In this document: piece by piece, positions 9,065 through 16,427 of the stretch | How positions within the stretch are numbered: the stretch's first letter is position 1 | Layout: each line of letters starts with the position of its first letter | Assembly (NCBI GenBank): GCA_900472925.1 | Contig: UCJU01000019.1 | Span: 62,001 to 126,000 of the forward strand | Length of the DNA stretch: 64,000 nucleotides | Source of the DNA: Hyphomicrobiales bacterium | GTDB lineage: Bacteria; Pseudomonadota; Alphaproteobacteria; Rhizobiales; Rhizobiaceae | Direction of reading: 5' to 3' | Notes under the pieces: model-generated | Told to the model about the DNA's origin: nothing | Database searches by the model: none | Seen by the model: only the letters and a program-made list of their open reading frames with translations | Program-made: the position numbers and the translations under genes

Positions 9065-9604
9065 ATGTTTTTTAAACGCAAAAGACGGAAAGAAGACAAT
9101 AATAATCCGACGACAAAAATATTGCCGTCGAGCAGAGTGAGCAAAGATTCCATAATCGGCAAATATTGCTATGTCGGAGAACGTTGCGATATCACGAAAG
9201 CGGAAATAGGAAATTATGTCTCTATCGCAAACAACGTGTCCATAGGGCCAGGTGAGCATAGCCTCACCAAAATATCGACAAACAGCCTGTTCTACGAAGC
9301 GCCCTACCTCAATCTGACGCATGGACATTGCAAAATACAGAGCGACGCCTGGATCGGAGTCGATTCTATAATCAGACGCGGCGTGATCGTCGGCATAGGA
9401 GCCGTCGTTGGTGCCAATTCATTTGTCAATTCTGATGTACCTGACTTTGCGATCGTTGCAGGATCACCCGCGAGAGTCATCGGCTATCGTTTCAACGAAG
9501 CATGTCAACAGATGATTCTCGAAAGCAAATGGTGGAACATGGACCTCGATGAGGCAAAAAAGACCATGACCGCGCTCTCAGACGCGATTTCAAAATTGAG
9601 TTGA
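9065..9604 (+). CDS. Hexapeptide-repeat O-acyltransferase (CatB/LbH type)
   Basis: A 179-residue left-handed beta-helix protein. Repeats of the [LIV]-G-x4 kind are seen from about residue 35 to 130 (IGKYCYVGE, IGNYVSIANNVSIG, IGVDSIIRRGVIVGIGAVVG), followed by the family tail AGSPARVIGYRF. Such enzymes acetylate sugars from acetyl-CoA. The N-terminal 20 residues are very basic. It is the last gene of the gmd-fcl-GT10 operon (20-base gap after GT10), so the acceptor is probably the fucosylated glycan. The gene is AT-rich and converges with the SGNH gene, with only six bases between the stops. Confidence 0.8.
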   Translation: MFFKRKRRKEDNNNPTTKILPSSRVSKDSIIGKYCYVGERCDITKAEIGNYVSIANNVSIGPGEHSLTKISTNSLFYEAPYLNLTHGHCKIQSDAWIGVDSIIRRGVIVGIGAVVGANSFVNSDVPDFAIVAGSPARVIGYRFNEACQQMILESKWWNMDLDEAKKTMTALSDAISKLS

Positions 9605-9610
9605 AGTCTT

Positions 9611-10231
9611 TTAACCAAAAATGTTCATTTGCTGCGTCGTCGGCAAGCCTTTGCGGCGTAGCGTACCACCCCATATATAATTCCATCGCCGCTCCAGTAT
9701 AGTAATGGGTTTGGCAATGAAATGCAGATTTTTAGACAGCAATATACCAAGAGACTTTACGAGCGATCCGGCCTCGCAAGGCATGATATGCACACCATCA
9801 TCAGAATATTTCCGTCTCAATAACCCATTTTTATCCCTGTATTTTACGGGCATACGCAAAAAATTCAGCCCCGATGCCCCACACAGCCGGTCCAAGCTGT
9901 CACTCAGCACGCCGTGCAAGTGAACACGATCGGCAATGCTGCCTGTAAAAGGAAGCTCTGCATTCGGTCTGCGGTCAGTCGGAAATGGCGGCTGTGCGAC
10001 AACGATCTCGATTTGCGGATGATCTCTTTGAAGTGAGGTTAGTTTAGAAACGAAGCCTGCGGCTAAGTCTTCTGCCACGTCTTCGACCGGTCTTTTCAAT
10101 GTTTCCGATATCGGGATCAGATGGCATCTGACATCAATTTCGCCAACCATGAATAAAGCAACGTCTCCATCCTCGAAAGGCGGCACCAGCTGACCGACAA
10201 ATCCTACTCCATCACGCGCCAGTCGATGCAT
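9611..10231 (-). CDS. SGNH/GDSL-like hydrolase, apparently with a lost N terminus
   Basis: From the first start codon (ATG 10231) there are 206 codons. The same open frame continues upstream to about 10342 and there encodes YVFGDSHSAY, the GDS block I of SGNH hydrolases, but no ATG, GTG or TTG lies in that extension. A good ATG at 10329 is one base out of frame and meets a stop after three codons. The simplest reading is a one-base deletion just after the original start, so the catalytic serine would be missing from the product; a sequencing error would give the same picture. HIMPCEAGSL near the C terminus may hold the H of block V (weak). Family members act on glycans or acyl groups of surface polysaccharide. 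Confidence 0.6.
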   Translation of the reverse strand: MHRLARDGVGFVGQLVPPFEDGDVALFMVGEIDVRCHLIPISETLKRPVEDVAEDLAAGFVSKLTSLQRDHPQIEIVVAQPPFPTDRRPNAELPFTGSIADRVHLHGVLSDSLDRLCGASGLNFLRMPVKYRDKNGLLRRKYSDDGVHIMPCEAGSLVKSLGILLSKNLHFIAKPITILERRWNYIWGGTLRRKGLPTTQQMNIFG

Positions 10232-10378
10232 GGTGATCGGCCCGAGCCAATGTATTTTAGCTTCCGCGAGACACTCGAAACAATAGGCAGAGTGACTATC
10301 GCCAAAAACGTAGACTGTTATAGCGTCATCCCTTCACTAAAAGACCAAACGCAACGACATCTGCAACTGGGCCGGATA

Positions 10379-11248
10379 TCAAGTGGTCAATCTTTCCCAG
10401 CTGCTTGGCACCAGGTCTGGATTATCATGCGCCTGTGACCGAAACCAGCTCGCCGGCGCGATCACGCGTTTACGCTCCCTCGGATTAAGCCACGCACCCC
10501 ACCAGCTGAAGGTGCTGTTGGCAACGATATGAGAATGGCATGCCGCCATGAGGTGCATGTCCTCTCCGTCTCGCCCATCTGACTGAGGCTCGATGAATAT
10601 CATTTTGCCAAGGGTGGCCAAGTTTTCACGCGCCCATTGCGGGTCGTCTGAAAAAACAAAGAAGGTTGCATCCTTCATCGTTGACCCCATGGTGTGCATA
10701 GCTTTTGCGTACCACTCCGGTTCACAGGTGCCGTGGATCGAGTTGGCCGACGGGTTCGATACGTAATCGCCTCGTCTCACATGAACAGATACCGGAGACT
10801 GCGCTTCTTCGATCATTCTCAGCGTGTTCTGGCGCTGCGCGCTGAACGGTTGTTTCAAGGAAAAATCCTGGCGGATGATATCGGCATAATCTGCGAAGTA
10901 TTTTTCCGTCTGCCAATATCCGGTCAGATGAACCGGCTCGCGAATGAGCAAGATCGTGGGATCGAATTGTGCGGATTTTTCCACTCTCTGCGGCACGCGG
11001 CTTCGGTTTTTTACGGATGTCATGATCCGACCGAACATGCTGTTACGCTGTTTGGCAGGAACTTCGTCCAAACTTGCAATATCGCCTTTGATGTTGAACT
11101 GATCGAGTTGCAAGCTGCGCAGCCTGTCGCGATCCATGTCCGTCAGATCGAGCTTCAATGGTTGCCCGCTGGCAAGCGACAGGGCGCGACCGACCGCGTA
11201 TTGAAACATCTGATTGCCAAGGCCGCCAACGATACGGGTAATGATCAC
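10379..11248 (-). CDS. Glycosyltransferase family 11, alpha-1,2-fucosyltransferase type
   Basis: A 289-residue protein of family GT11. Typical blocks are the N-terminal VGGLGNQMFQYAVGRAL (residues 7-23), the donor-binding HVRRGDYVS near residue 153 and STFSWWGAWLN near residue 260. The family includes bacterial alpha-1,2-fucosyltransferases such as FutC and WbsJ, which use GDP-fucose. With gmd, fcl and a GT10 gene in the same locus, this strongly suggests a doubly fucosylated surface glycan. It lies in a minus-strand run of glycan genes with gaps of about 50 bases. Confidence 0.88.
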   Translation of the reverse strand: MIITRIVGGLGNQMFQYAVGRALSLASGQPLKLDLTDMDRDRLRSLQLDQFNIKGDIASLDEVPAKQRNSMFGRIMTSVKNRSRVPQRVEKSAQFDPTILLIREPVHLTGYWQTEKYFADYADIIRQDFSLKQPFSAQRQNTLRMIEEAQSPVSVHVRRGDYVSNPSANSIHGTCEPEWYAKAMHTMGSTMKDATFFVFSDDPQWARENLATLGKMIFIEPQSDGRDGEDMHLMAACHSHIVANSTFSWWGAWLNPRERKRVIAPASWFRSQAHDNPDLVPSSWERLTT

Positions 11249-11302
11249 GGGTCGCTCTTTTGGTTTATTGTCACAGGTATCAGCAGAAGCTGATGGCAGG
11301 CT

Positions 11303-12055
11303 TCAACCATTCCACCGTCCCAGATATCGTATATTAGAGAAAAACCGACCGATATCGTCTCCTGCACGATAGAGAGCGCGCAGCTTTCGAAAGCGTCTTG
11401 ATTTTTTATCCCTCTGCGCGCCCTGCCATATTTCCGATTGCTCTGCCGTTTCCGCCGCGTGGGTGACTGGCCATGGCATAAATCCGTAGCAATTGACGTG
11501 GTGCGTCCAGAAACGATCCAGATGACAGTCGACCGGTTCGAACCACGTCTGCGCCGTATCTATCAGCTTTTTCGCGGCAACCGGAGAGATCGCATAACAC
11601 GACGTACCATGTGGGCCGATTTTCAGGCGAATAATGTCAAGGCGATCTGCGACTGTTTTGATTCGTGTCCAGGGACGCAGCTTATGCCCGGAGAACCGCA
11701 GGAGCCCGTATTTGTCGATATTCTTGACGGCTGCATCATAGGCCGTTCGGAAATTGTCGTTCAGTGCAACGTCGTCTTCAAAGATGAGGAGCGATCGGTT
11801 TTCAGCAACGCAACGTTTCCAAAGCAGGTAATGGCTCGCGTAACATCCCAGTTCACCGGGAGTGAGCGTGAATCCACGACGGATCTCGGCCATACGTGCA
11901 TCAAACCGGTCAAACAGCGGATGCCTGTCAGCCTTGCCGTCGACGGCTTCGAAAAAGCTGTAGGGTAGCCCCAGCGGGTCCAAAAGCGCCGTCATAGCTG
12001 TTCTGCGCTCAACGGAGCGCGCCAGATTTACAACGACTATATCAAGCTGTGCCAT
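11303..12055 (-). CDS. Glycosyltransferase family 25 (second copy)
   Basis: A 250-residue GT25 enzyme. Visible are VVVNLARSVERR at the N terminus, TPGELGCYASHYLLW near residue 66 and the acidic block LLIFEDDVAL near residue 88. It is only distantly similar to the GT25 protein at 5.05 kb, so it probably makes a different linkage. It sits between a GT-A type transferase and the GT11 gene on the minus strand, consistent with LPS outer-core or O-chain assembly. Confidence 0.82.
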   Translation of the reverse strand: MAQLDIVVVNLARSVERRTAMTALLDPLGLPYSFFEAVDGKADRHPLFDRFDARMAEIRRGFTLTPGELGCYASHYLLWKRCVAENRSLLIFEDDVALNDNFRTAYDAAVKNIDKYGLLRFSGHKLRPWTRIKTVADRLDIIRLKIGPHGTSCYAISPVAAKKLIDTAQTWFEPVDCHLDRFWTHHVNCYGFMPWPVTHAAETAEQSEIWQGAQRDKKSRRFRKLRALYRAGDDIGRFFSNIRYLGRWNG

Positions 12056-12105
12056 TTTATACTTCTATGATCGCTTCGGCGTTTTATCGCAGATGTGGCT
12101 TGCCG

Positions 12106-12831
12106 CTACTCGCTTACCCAGGAGCTAGCAGCATTGACGATTTTCTTTTGGATGCCGCGCTGGTCGCGCCAGTCGCGGCCGGTGTCTTCTACCACAGGAA
12201 TACCGGCAGGAGAAAAGATGTAGTTATCGAAGCTGGCGATGTAGCTTTCCAACGCCTGGTTCACGCCCGAATAGAATTGCTTTTCGGGATCGAAGGCCGG
12301 GTCCATCAATTCTGCGCTGCGGCGTGCGACAGGGCCATCGATGACAGAGGGCGACGTGGTGAATTTGGTATAGGTGCTTCGCGGCACTCTTATCCCCGCG
12401 AACTTCCAGTACCGTTTTCCACGGTGCAGATGCCCCCTTTTGCCGATGTCCCAGTTCTGGCTGGCGCTGTGGAAAGACACTTGCTTCACGGTATCGCTGA
12501 AGTTTGCATCCACCCGCTCATCCAACGCATCGAGGGCAATCCAGTCGTCCTCCAGGTGAAAGACATAGTCGGCGGTCGTTCCCTGCCAGAGTCGTTTGAC
12601 AGCAGCACCGAACCCTGCGGCTTCGGGCGTGTAGATGACGGGTGACGCGAAATACTGATTAAGCAGAGCAATGCATCGCGCCTCATCTTCCTCCGTCCCA
12701 AAAATGGGATCGATATTGGCGTAGACGTTGACGACGTTGTGAAATTCGAATGCGTTCCGGGAAAAGCTTTCAAGCGTCCGCTGCAAAAGTTCAGGTCGGC
12801 GGCCTGCTATTATGGTGATGTCGAGGTCCAT
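12106..12831 (-). CDS. GT-A fold glycosyltransferase, family unclear
   Basis: A 241-residue protein beginning LDITIIAGRRPELLQRTL, the opening beta strand and helix of GT-A enzymes. VFHLEDDWIALDAL near residue 90 holds a DxD-like acidic motif for metal and nucleotide sugar. The end, DTGRDWRDQRGI, resembles a segment found in small bacterial GT2-like enzymes. I cannot name its donor. It starts 47 bases after lrp and is followed by GT25, GT11 and the SGNH gene on the same strand. Confidence 0.65.
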   Translation of the reverse strand: MDLDITIIAGRRPELLQRTLESFSRNAFEFHNVVNVYANIDPIFGTEEDEARCIALLNQYFASPVIYTPEAAGFGAAVKRLWQGTTADYVFHLEDDWIALDALDERVDANFSDTVKQVSFHSASQNWDIGKRGHLHRGKRYWKFAGIRVPRSTYTKFTTSPSVIDGPVARRSAELMDPAFDPEKQFYSGVNQALESYIASFDNYIFSPAGIPVVEDTGRDWRDQRGIQKKIVNAASSWVSE

Positions 12832-12878
12832 ATGTCTTCCCGGCAGCTGAAAATCGGTGAATAGAATAACTAAAGCTC

Positions 12879-13346
12879 TCAGACCTGAACCAGCCCTGCC
12901 CGCTTCACCTGCCTGATGGTCAGCATGGTTCGCACGGTATCCACATGCTCATCGGCGGTCAGCACTTCGATGACGAAATCCTGGAATTGCGTCAGGTTTT
13001 CGGCAACGCAGTGCAGCAGGAAGTCGCTGTCGCCTGATACCATCCAGGCCTGACGCACCAGCGGCCAGCGCTCTGTGGCAGCGGCGAAGGCTTTCAGGTT
13101 GGTTTCGGACTGGCGCTTCAGCCCCACCATGCAGAATGCGACGAGGTCGAAGCCAAGCTTTGGGGCATTCAGCATGGCGTGATAGCCTTCGATGATGCCT
13201 GCTTCTTCCAGCTTACGCACACGGCGCAGGCAGGGCGGTGCGGAGATGCCGACGCGGTCTGCGAGATCGACATTGGTCATGCGCCCGTCGCGTTGCAGTT
13301 CACGCAGTATTTTCAGATCTATGGCATCGAGGTCAACGCTGGCCAC
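12879..13346 (-). CDS. lrp: Lrp/AsnC-family transcription regulator
   Basis: A 155-residue regulator of normal Lrp length. The N-terminal winged helix-turn-helix (DLKILRELQRDGRMTNVDLA to about residue 60) and the C-terminal RAM ligand-binding domain (WMVSGDSDFLL) are both present. The start is a GTG at 13346 with AAGGAAGAG upstream. In Sinorhizobium an lrp gene likewise closes the lps core cluster, and the glycan genes downstream on this strand could be read from the same promoter. The effector is probably an amino acid. Confidence 0.9.
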   Translation of the reverse strand: MASVDLDAIDLKILRELQRDGRMTNVDLADRVGISAPPCLRRVRKLEEAGIIEGYHAMLNAPKLGFDLVAFCMVGLKRQSETNLKAFAAATERWPLVRQAWMVSGDSDFLLHCVAENLTQFQDFVIEVLTADEHVDTVRTMLTIRQVKRAGLVQV

Positions 13347-13588
13347 TCTGCTCTTCCTTGTTCCATTTGATGCTTCCTTCTACTCTTCACGACGGGATTC
13401 GCAATAATCCTGCCCCACCGCGACACAAAATTACGTGTACATGGCCGTATGCCCTGTTGGTAATGCAAGGCTGCCCTTGAATATCGTCACTGGACACTCT
13501 TAAATACCGCGCAGTGAAGGGGCGCATCGTGATGGAGCCAGTATGTTGGGCTCAGATGTCTGGCAGCCCCGTTTGAAAGGAACGTTCC

Positions 13589-14563
13589 ATGTCTGCCCGC
13601 CACACCAAGGTCCTGATCATCGGCTCCGGCCCAGCCGGTTACACCGCCGCGATTTATGCGGCGCGTGCCATGCTGGAACCCGTTCTCATTGCCGGCATGG
13701 AACAGGGCGGGCAGTTGATGATCACGACGGATGTGGAGAACTATCCGGGTTACGCCGACCCCATTCAGGGACCGTTCCTGATGGACCAGATGCTGAAACA
13801 GGCCGTGCATGTCGGCGCTGAGATCGTCAACGATCTGGTGACCGACGTCGAAACGACGCGCCGTCCCTTTACGGTGAAAACCGATTCCGGTGCGGTCTGG
13901 ACCGCAGACACGCTGATCATATGCACGGGGGCCAAAGCCAAGTGGCTTGGCATCGAGAGCGAACAGCAATTCCAGGGTTTCGGGGTTTCCGCCTGCGCGA
14001 CATGCGATGGCTTTTTCTATCGAAACAGGGACGTAATCGTCGTTGGCGGCGGTAATTCTGCTGTAGAAGAAGCGCTTTACCTCTCCAACATCGCCAAGTC
14101 GGTCACCGTCGTGCACCGTCGCGACAGCTTCCGGTCAGAGAAAATTCTTCAGGAGCGTATTTTCGCGAAGGAGAATGTCAACATTCTCTGGAACAGCGAA
14201 ATCGCCGAGATTACCGGCACGCCCGCAAAACACCCCATGCCGCCTTCGGTTACCGGCGCGAAAATCCGCAATACGAACACCGGCGAAATTACAGATATGC
14301 CAATCCATGGCGTATTCGTCGCCATCGGTCACGCTCCGGCGGTGGAACTGTTCAAAGACAAGGTAAAGTTGAAGCCAAACGGCTATATGTGGACTGCACC
14401 CGATTCGACGGCGACTGACGTTGAGGGAATATTTGCGGCTGGCGATGTGACAGACGATACATACCGGCAGGCTATAACGGCCGCTGGCATGGGCTGCATG
14501 GCCGCGCTTGAGGTGGAACGTTTTCTCGCAGCGCAAGCTCCGCTTGCTATTGCCGCTGAATAA
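13589..14563 (+). CDS. trxB: Thioredoxin-disulfide reductase
   Basis: A 324-residue flavoprotein that reduces thioredoxin with NADPH. The FAD-binding motif IIGSGPAGYTAAIYAARA (residues 10-27), the redox-active ACATCDG (about residues 135-141), the NADPH site VGGGNSAVEEA and the second FAD block GIFAAGDVTDDTYRQ are all intact. AAGGAACG precedes the ATG. It is followed after 17 bases by the VtlR/LsrB-type regulator, a conserved rhizobial arrangement; LsrB in Sinorhizobium is linked to redox stress. Confidence 0.96.
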   Translation: MSARHTKVLIIGSGPAGYTAAIYAARAMLEPVLIAGMEQGGQLMITTDVENYPGYADPIQGPFLMDQMLKQAVHVGAEIVNDLVTDVETTRRPFTVKTDSGAVWTADTLIICTGAKAKWLGIESEQQFQGFGVSACATCDGFFYRNRDVIVVGGGNSAVEEALYLSNIAKSVTVVHRRDSFRSEKILQERIFAKENVNILWNSEIAEITGTPAKHPMPPSVTGAKIRNTNTGEITDMPIHGVFVAIGHAPAVELFKDKVKLKPNGYMWTAPDSTATDVEGIFAAGDVTDDTYRQAITAAGMGCMAALEVERFLAAQAPLAIAAE

Positions 14564-14580
14564 GAAGGGCTAAACACCGC

Positions 14581-15483
14581 ATGGCTATGCCATTGGACTG
14601 GGACAAACTGCGCATATTCCATGCGGCCGCCGAAGCTGGCTCGTTCACCCACGCAGCAGACAAGCTACATTTGTCCCAATCGGCCATCAGCCGTCAGGTC
14701 AGCGCGCTGGAGCAGGATGTCGGCGTCAAGCTGTTCCACCGCCACGCGCGCGGTCTTATCCTCACGGAACAGGGCGAGCTTCTCTACAGAACCGCGCATG
14801 ATGTTCTGTTGAAGCTCGAAACCGTCAAGATGCAGTTGACGGAAACAACCGAAAAGCCAAGCGGCAAGCTGCGTGTCACCACAACGGTTGGCCTCGGCCA
14901 GGGCTGGCTGACGGACAAGGTGCAGGAATTCCTCCAGCTCTACCCCGATATGTCGATCCAGCTCATTCTCGACAATGAGGAAATCGACGTAAACATGCGC
15001 CATGCGGACTGCGCCATCCGTCTGCGTCAGCCGCAGCAATCGGATCTCATCCAGCGAAAGCTGTTTACCGTCCACATGCACGTTTATGCTGCGCCGTCCT
15101 ATATCAACCGCTATGGCGAGCCACAGTCGATCGAGGATCTGGACAACCACAAGGTCATCTCGTTTGGAGAGCCCGCCCCAAACTATCTTCTCGACGTCAA
15201 CTGGCTGGAAAATGCCGGGCGCTCTTCCGACAACACCCGCACCGCCCATTTGCAGATCAACAGCCAGACCTCCATCAAGCGGGCCTGCCTACTGGGCATC
15301 GGTATCGCCTGCCTGCCCGATTACATTGTCGGTCGCGATCCAGGCCTCATACAGCTCTCGCTGCCCGCCGATATTCCATCATTCGATACCTACTTCTGTT
15401 ATCCGGACGAATTGAAGAATGCCGCGAAGCTGAAAGTCTTCCGGGATTTCGTGGTCGCTAAAGCACGCAACTGGAATTTCTGA
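14581..15483 (+). CDS. vtlR: LysR-type regulator, VtlR/LsrB family
   Basis: A 300-residue LysR-type protein. The HTH domain spans about residues 6-65 (DKLRIFHAAAEAGSFTHAAD, LHLSQSAISRQVSALE) and the rest is the periplasmic-binding-like effector domain. Sequence, the position after trxB and the tandem AbcR-like sRNAs downstream identify it as the orthologue of VtlR (Brucella, Agrobacterium) and LsrB (Sinorhizobium). In relatives this regulator activates an AbcR sRNA and affects surface properties, stress and host interaction. I choose the ATG at 14581; another ATG follows two codons later. Confidence 0.9.
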   Translation: MAMPLDWDKLRIFHAAAEAGSFTHAADKLHLSQSAISRQVSALEQDVGVKLFHRHARGLILTEQGELLYRTAHDVLLKLETVKMQLTETTEKPSGKLRVTTTVGLGQGWLTDKVQEFLQLYPDMSIQLILDNEEIDVNMRHADCAIRLRQPQQSDLIQRKLFTVHMHVYAAPSYINRYGEPQSIEDLDNHKVISFGEPAPNYLLDVNWLENAGRSSDNTRTAHLQINSQTSIKRACLLGIGIACLPDYIVGRDPGLIQLSLPADIPSFDTYFCYPDELKNAAKLKVFRDFVVAKARNWNF

Positions 15484-15635
15484 CGCCTAACCGCGCAAAA
15501 AATATCTTTAAAACAAGGCTTAAGCAAAAAATGAGGATCACCGTACGCAGTGATTCGCGGGTAGATTTGCGAAATAAATATGACTGCAAATGACAGTGGT
15601 GCACCCAACGCATGGCTGACCTGCACAAAAAAGAG

Positions 15636-15664
15636 TTGCTTGCTGCCCAAAAAAGCAACATATC
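15636..15664 (+). promoter_or_regulatory. Promoter of the first AbcR-like sRNA
   Basis: TTGCTT (15636-15641), 17-base spacer, CATATC (15659-15664). Predicted transcription start about 15671, exactly where the first hairpin of the sRNA begins. Confidence 0.6.
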
Positions 15665-15669
15665 GCACA

Positions 15670-15789
15670 CAGCTGATGCACACGGCGGCTTTTCCTCCCA
15701 GTTCCGCCGCGTCAGCTGTTCCCCTCTGGAGGTTTTTTAACCTTCACACTTATAAGGGCCCTGGAGCAATCCGGTGGCCCTCTTTTTTT
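15670..15789 (+). ncRNA. AbcR-type trans-acting sRNA, copy 1 (alpha-r15 family)
   Basis: About 120 nt with three hairpins: a long 5' stem (CAGCTGA at 15670 with TCAGCTG at 15713, inner GGCGG/CCGCC), a small central stem (AGGTT TTTT AACCT) and a terminator (AGGGCC / GGCCCT plus seven Ts). Between the first and second stems is CTGTTCCCCTCTGGAGGT, shared almost unchanged with the copy downstream. This anti-Shine-Dalgarno-like region is the hallmark of AbcR1/AbcR2, Hfq-dependent repressors of ABC-transporter mRNAs in Agrobacterium, Sinorhizobium and Brucella. Which copy is AbcR1 and which AbcR2 cannot be decided from sequence alone. Confidence 0.85.
15755..15789 (+). terminator. Intrinsic terminator of AbcR-like sRNA 1
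   Basis: AGGGCC (15755-15760) pairs with GGCCCT (15776-15781), then C and seven Ts. Confidence 0.8.
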
Positions 15790-15837
15790 ACCTGCAATAT
15801 TTTTCCCACGTGACTACGCTTATTGAACAAAACGCCC

Positions 15838-15866
15838 TTGTTAAGAGCCGCATAGATTTCCATATT
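15838..15866 (+). promoter_or_regulatory. Promoter of the second AbcR-like sRNA
   Basis: TTGTTA (15838-15843), 17-base spacer, CATATT (15861-15866). Predicted start about 15873, one base before the first stem. Spacing and the -10 resemble the promoter of copy 1. Confidence 0.6.
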
Positions 15867-15872
15867 GAGTGA

Positions 15873-15971
15873 GGTTGACGCTGGTGCTCCCGCATCGGTC
15901 AACTGTTCCCCTCTGGAGGTCATGACCTTCAAAACTGTCAGGCCGCGGAGAAATCCAGCGGCCTTTTTTTT
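15873..15971 (+). ncRNA. AbcR-type trans-acting sRNA, copy 2 (alpha-r15 family)
   Basis: About 99 nt with the same three-hairpin plan as copy 1. The 5' stem is GTTGAC (15874-15879) with GTCAAC (15898-15903); the central stem is the palindrome AGGTCATGACCT; the terminator is GGCCGC / GCGGCC followed by eight Ts. The shared single-stranded region CTGTTCCCCTCTGGAGGT is present. Outside it the two copies differ greatly, including the whole 5' hairpin, so they may have partly different targets. Each copy has its own promoter and terminator. Confidence 0.85.
15941..15971 (+). terminator. Intrinsic terminator of AbcR-like sRNA 2
   Basis: GGCCGC (15941-15946) pairs with GCGGCC (15958-15963), followed by eight Ts. 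Confidence 0.8.
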
Positions 15972-16005
15972 GGCCGATCCAAAATCATATTCACGGCAAC
16001 CCTTG

Positions 16006-16025
16006 ATATCGAGTTTTGTCGATAT
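16006..16025. promoter_or_regulatory. Inverted repeat, candidate operator of the ArsR-type regulator
   Basis: ATATCGA (16006-16012), six bases, TCGATAT (16019-16025): a perfect 7-base inverted repeat 33 bases before the regulator's ATG. A related ATATCGG follows at once. Position and symmetry fit autoregulation. Confidence 0.5.
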
Positions 16026-16058
16026 AAATATCGGTATGGACAGATATACGGAAACGAT

Positions 16059-16349
16059 ATGAACCACGAAGACGCCTTGAAGGCTATCGCTCATCCGGTG
16101 CGATTAAAATTTCTGGAATGGCTGAAAGAGCCGGACCGGCATTTTAATCAGGCACATCCGTTCACCATGGGTGTGTGTGCGCATCAGTTTGAAATCAGCG
16201 GCCTCTCACAATCGACAGTGTCCTCTCACCTTGCAGCCTTGCAGGCCGCCGGGTTGGTCAGGTCGCGAAAGGTCGGGCAATGGAACTTCTACGAGCGTGA
16301 CGAGGACAATATCGCGACGTTTCTCGCCTATCTGAACCAGAAGCTTTAG
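16059..16349 (+). CDS. ArsR-family winged-helix repressor
   Basis: A 96-residue HTH protein. The N-terminal LKAIAHPVRLKFLEWL and the recognition helix QSTVSSHLAALQAAGLV followed by a wing (RSRKVGQWNFYE) are those of ArsR/SmtB regulators. The usual metal-binding CxC in the recognition region is absent; there is one Cys near residue 40, so the signal may be an electrophile or redox change (inference). It precedes an Old Yellow Enzyme gene by 78 bases on the same strand, and is its likely regulator. Confidence 0.82.
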   Translation: MNHEDALKAIAHPVRLKFLEWLKEPDRHFNQAHPFTMGVCAHQFEISGLSQSTVSSHLAALQAAGLVRSRKVGQWNFYERDEDNIATFLAYLNQKL

Positions 16350-16427
16350 AGCAGCGGCCCGAAACGTAAGAAGCGTATTTCGGCGCGCGCGATGCTTGAC
16401 TTAAAACAAGAAGAGAAAGCCAATTCC

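Noticed and set aside
15750-16094. A 114-codon open frame on the minus strand across the second sRNA
   Set aside because: It crosses two terminators and the sRNA promoter and gives an unconvincing protein; the sRNA explanation is much stronger.
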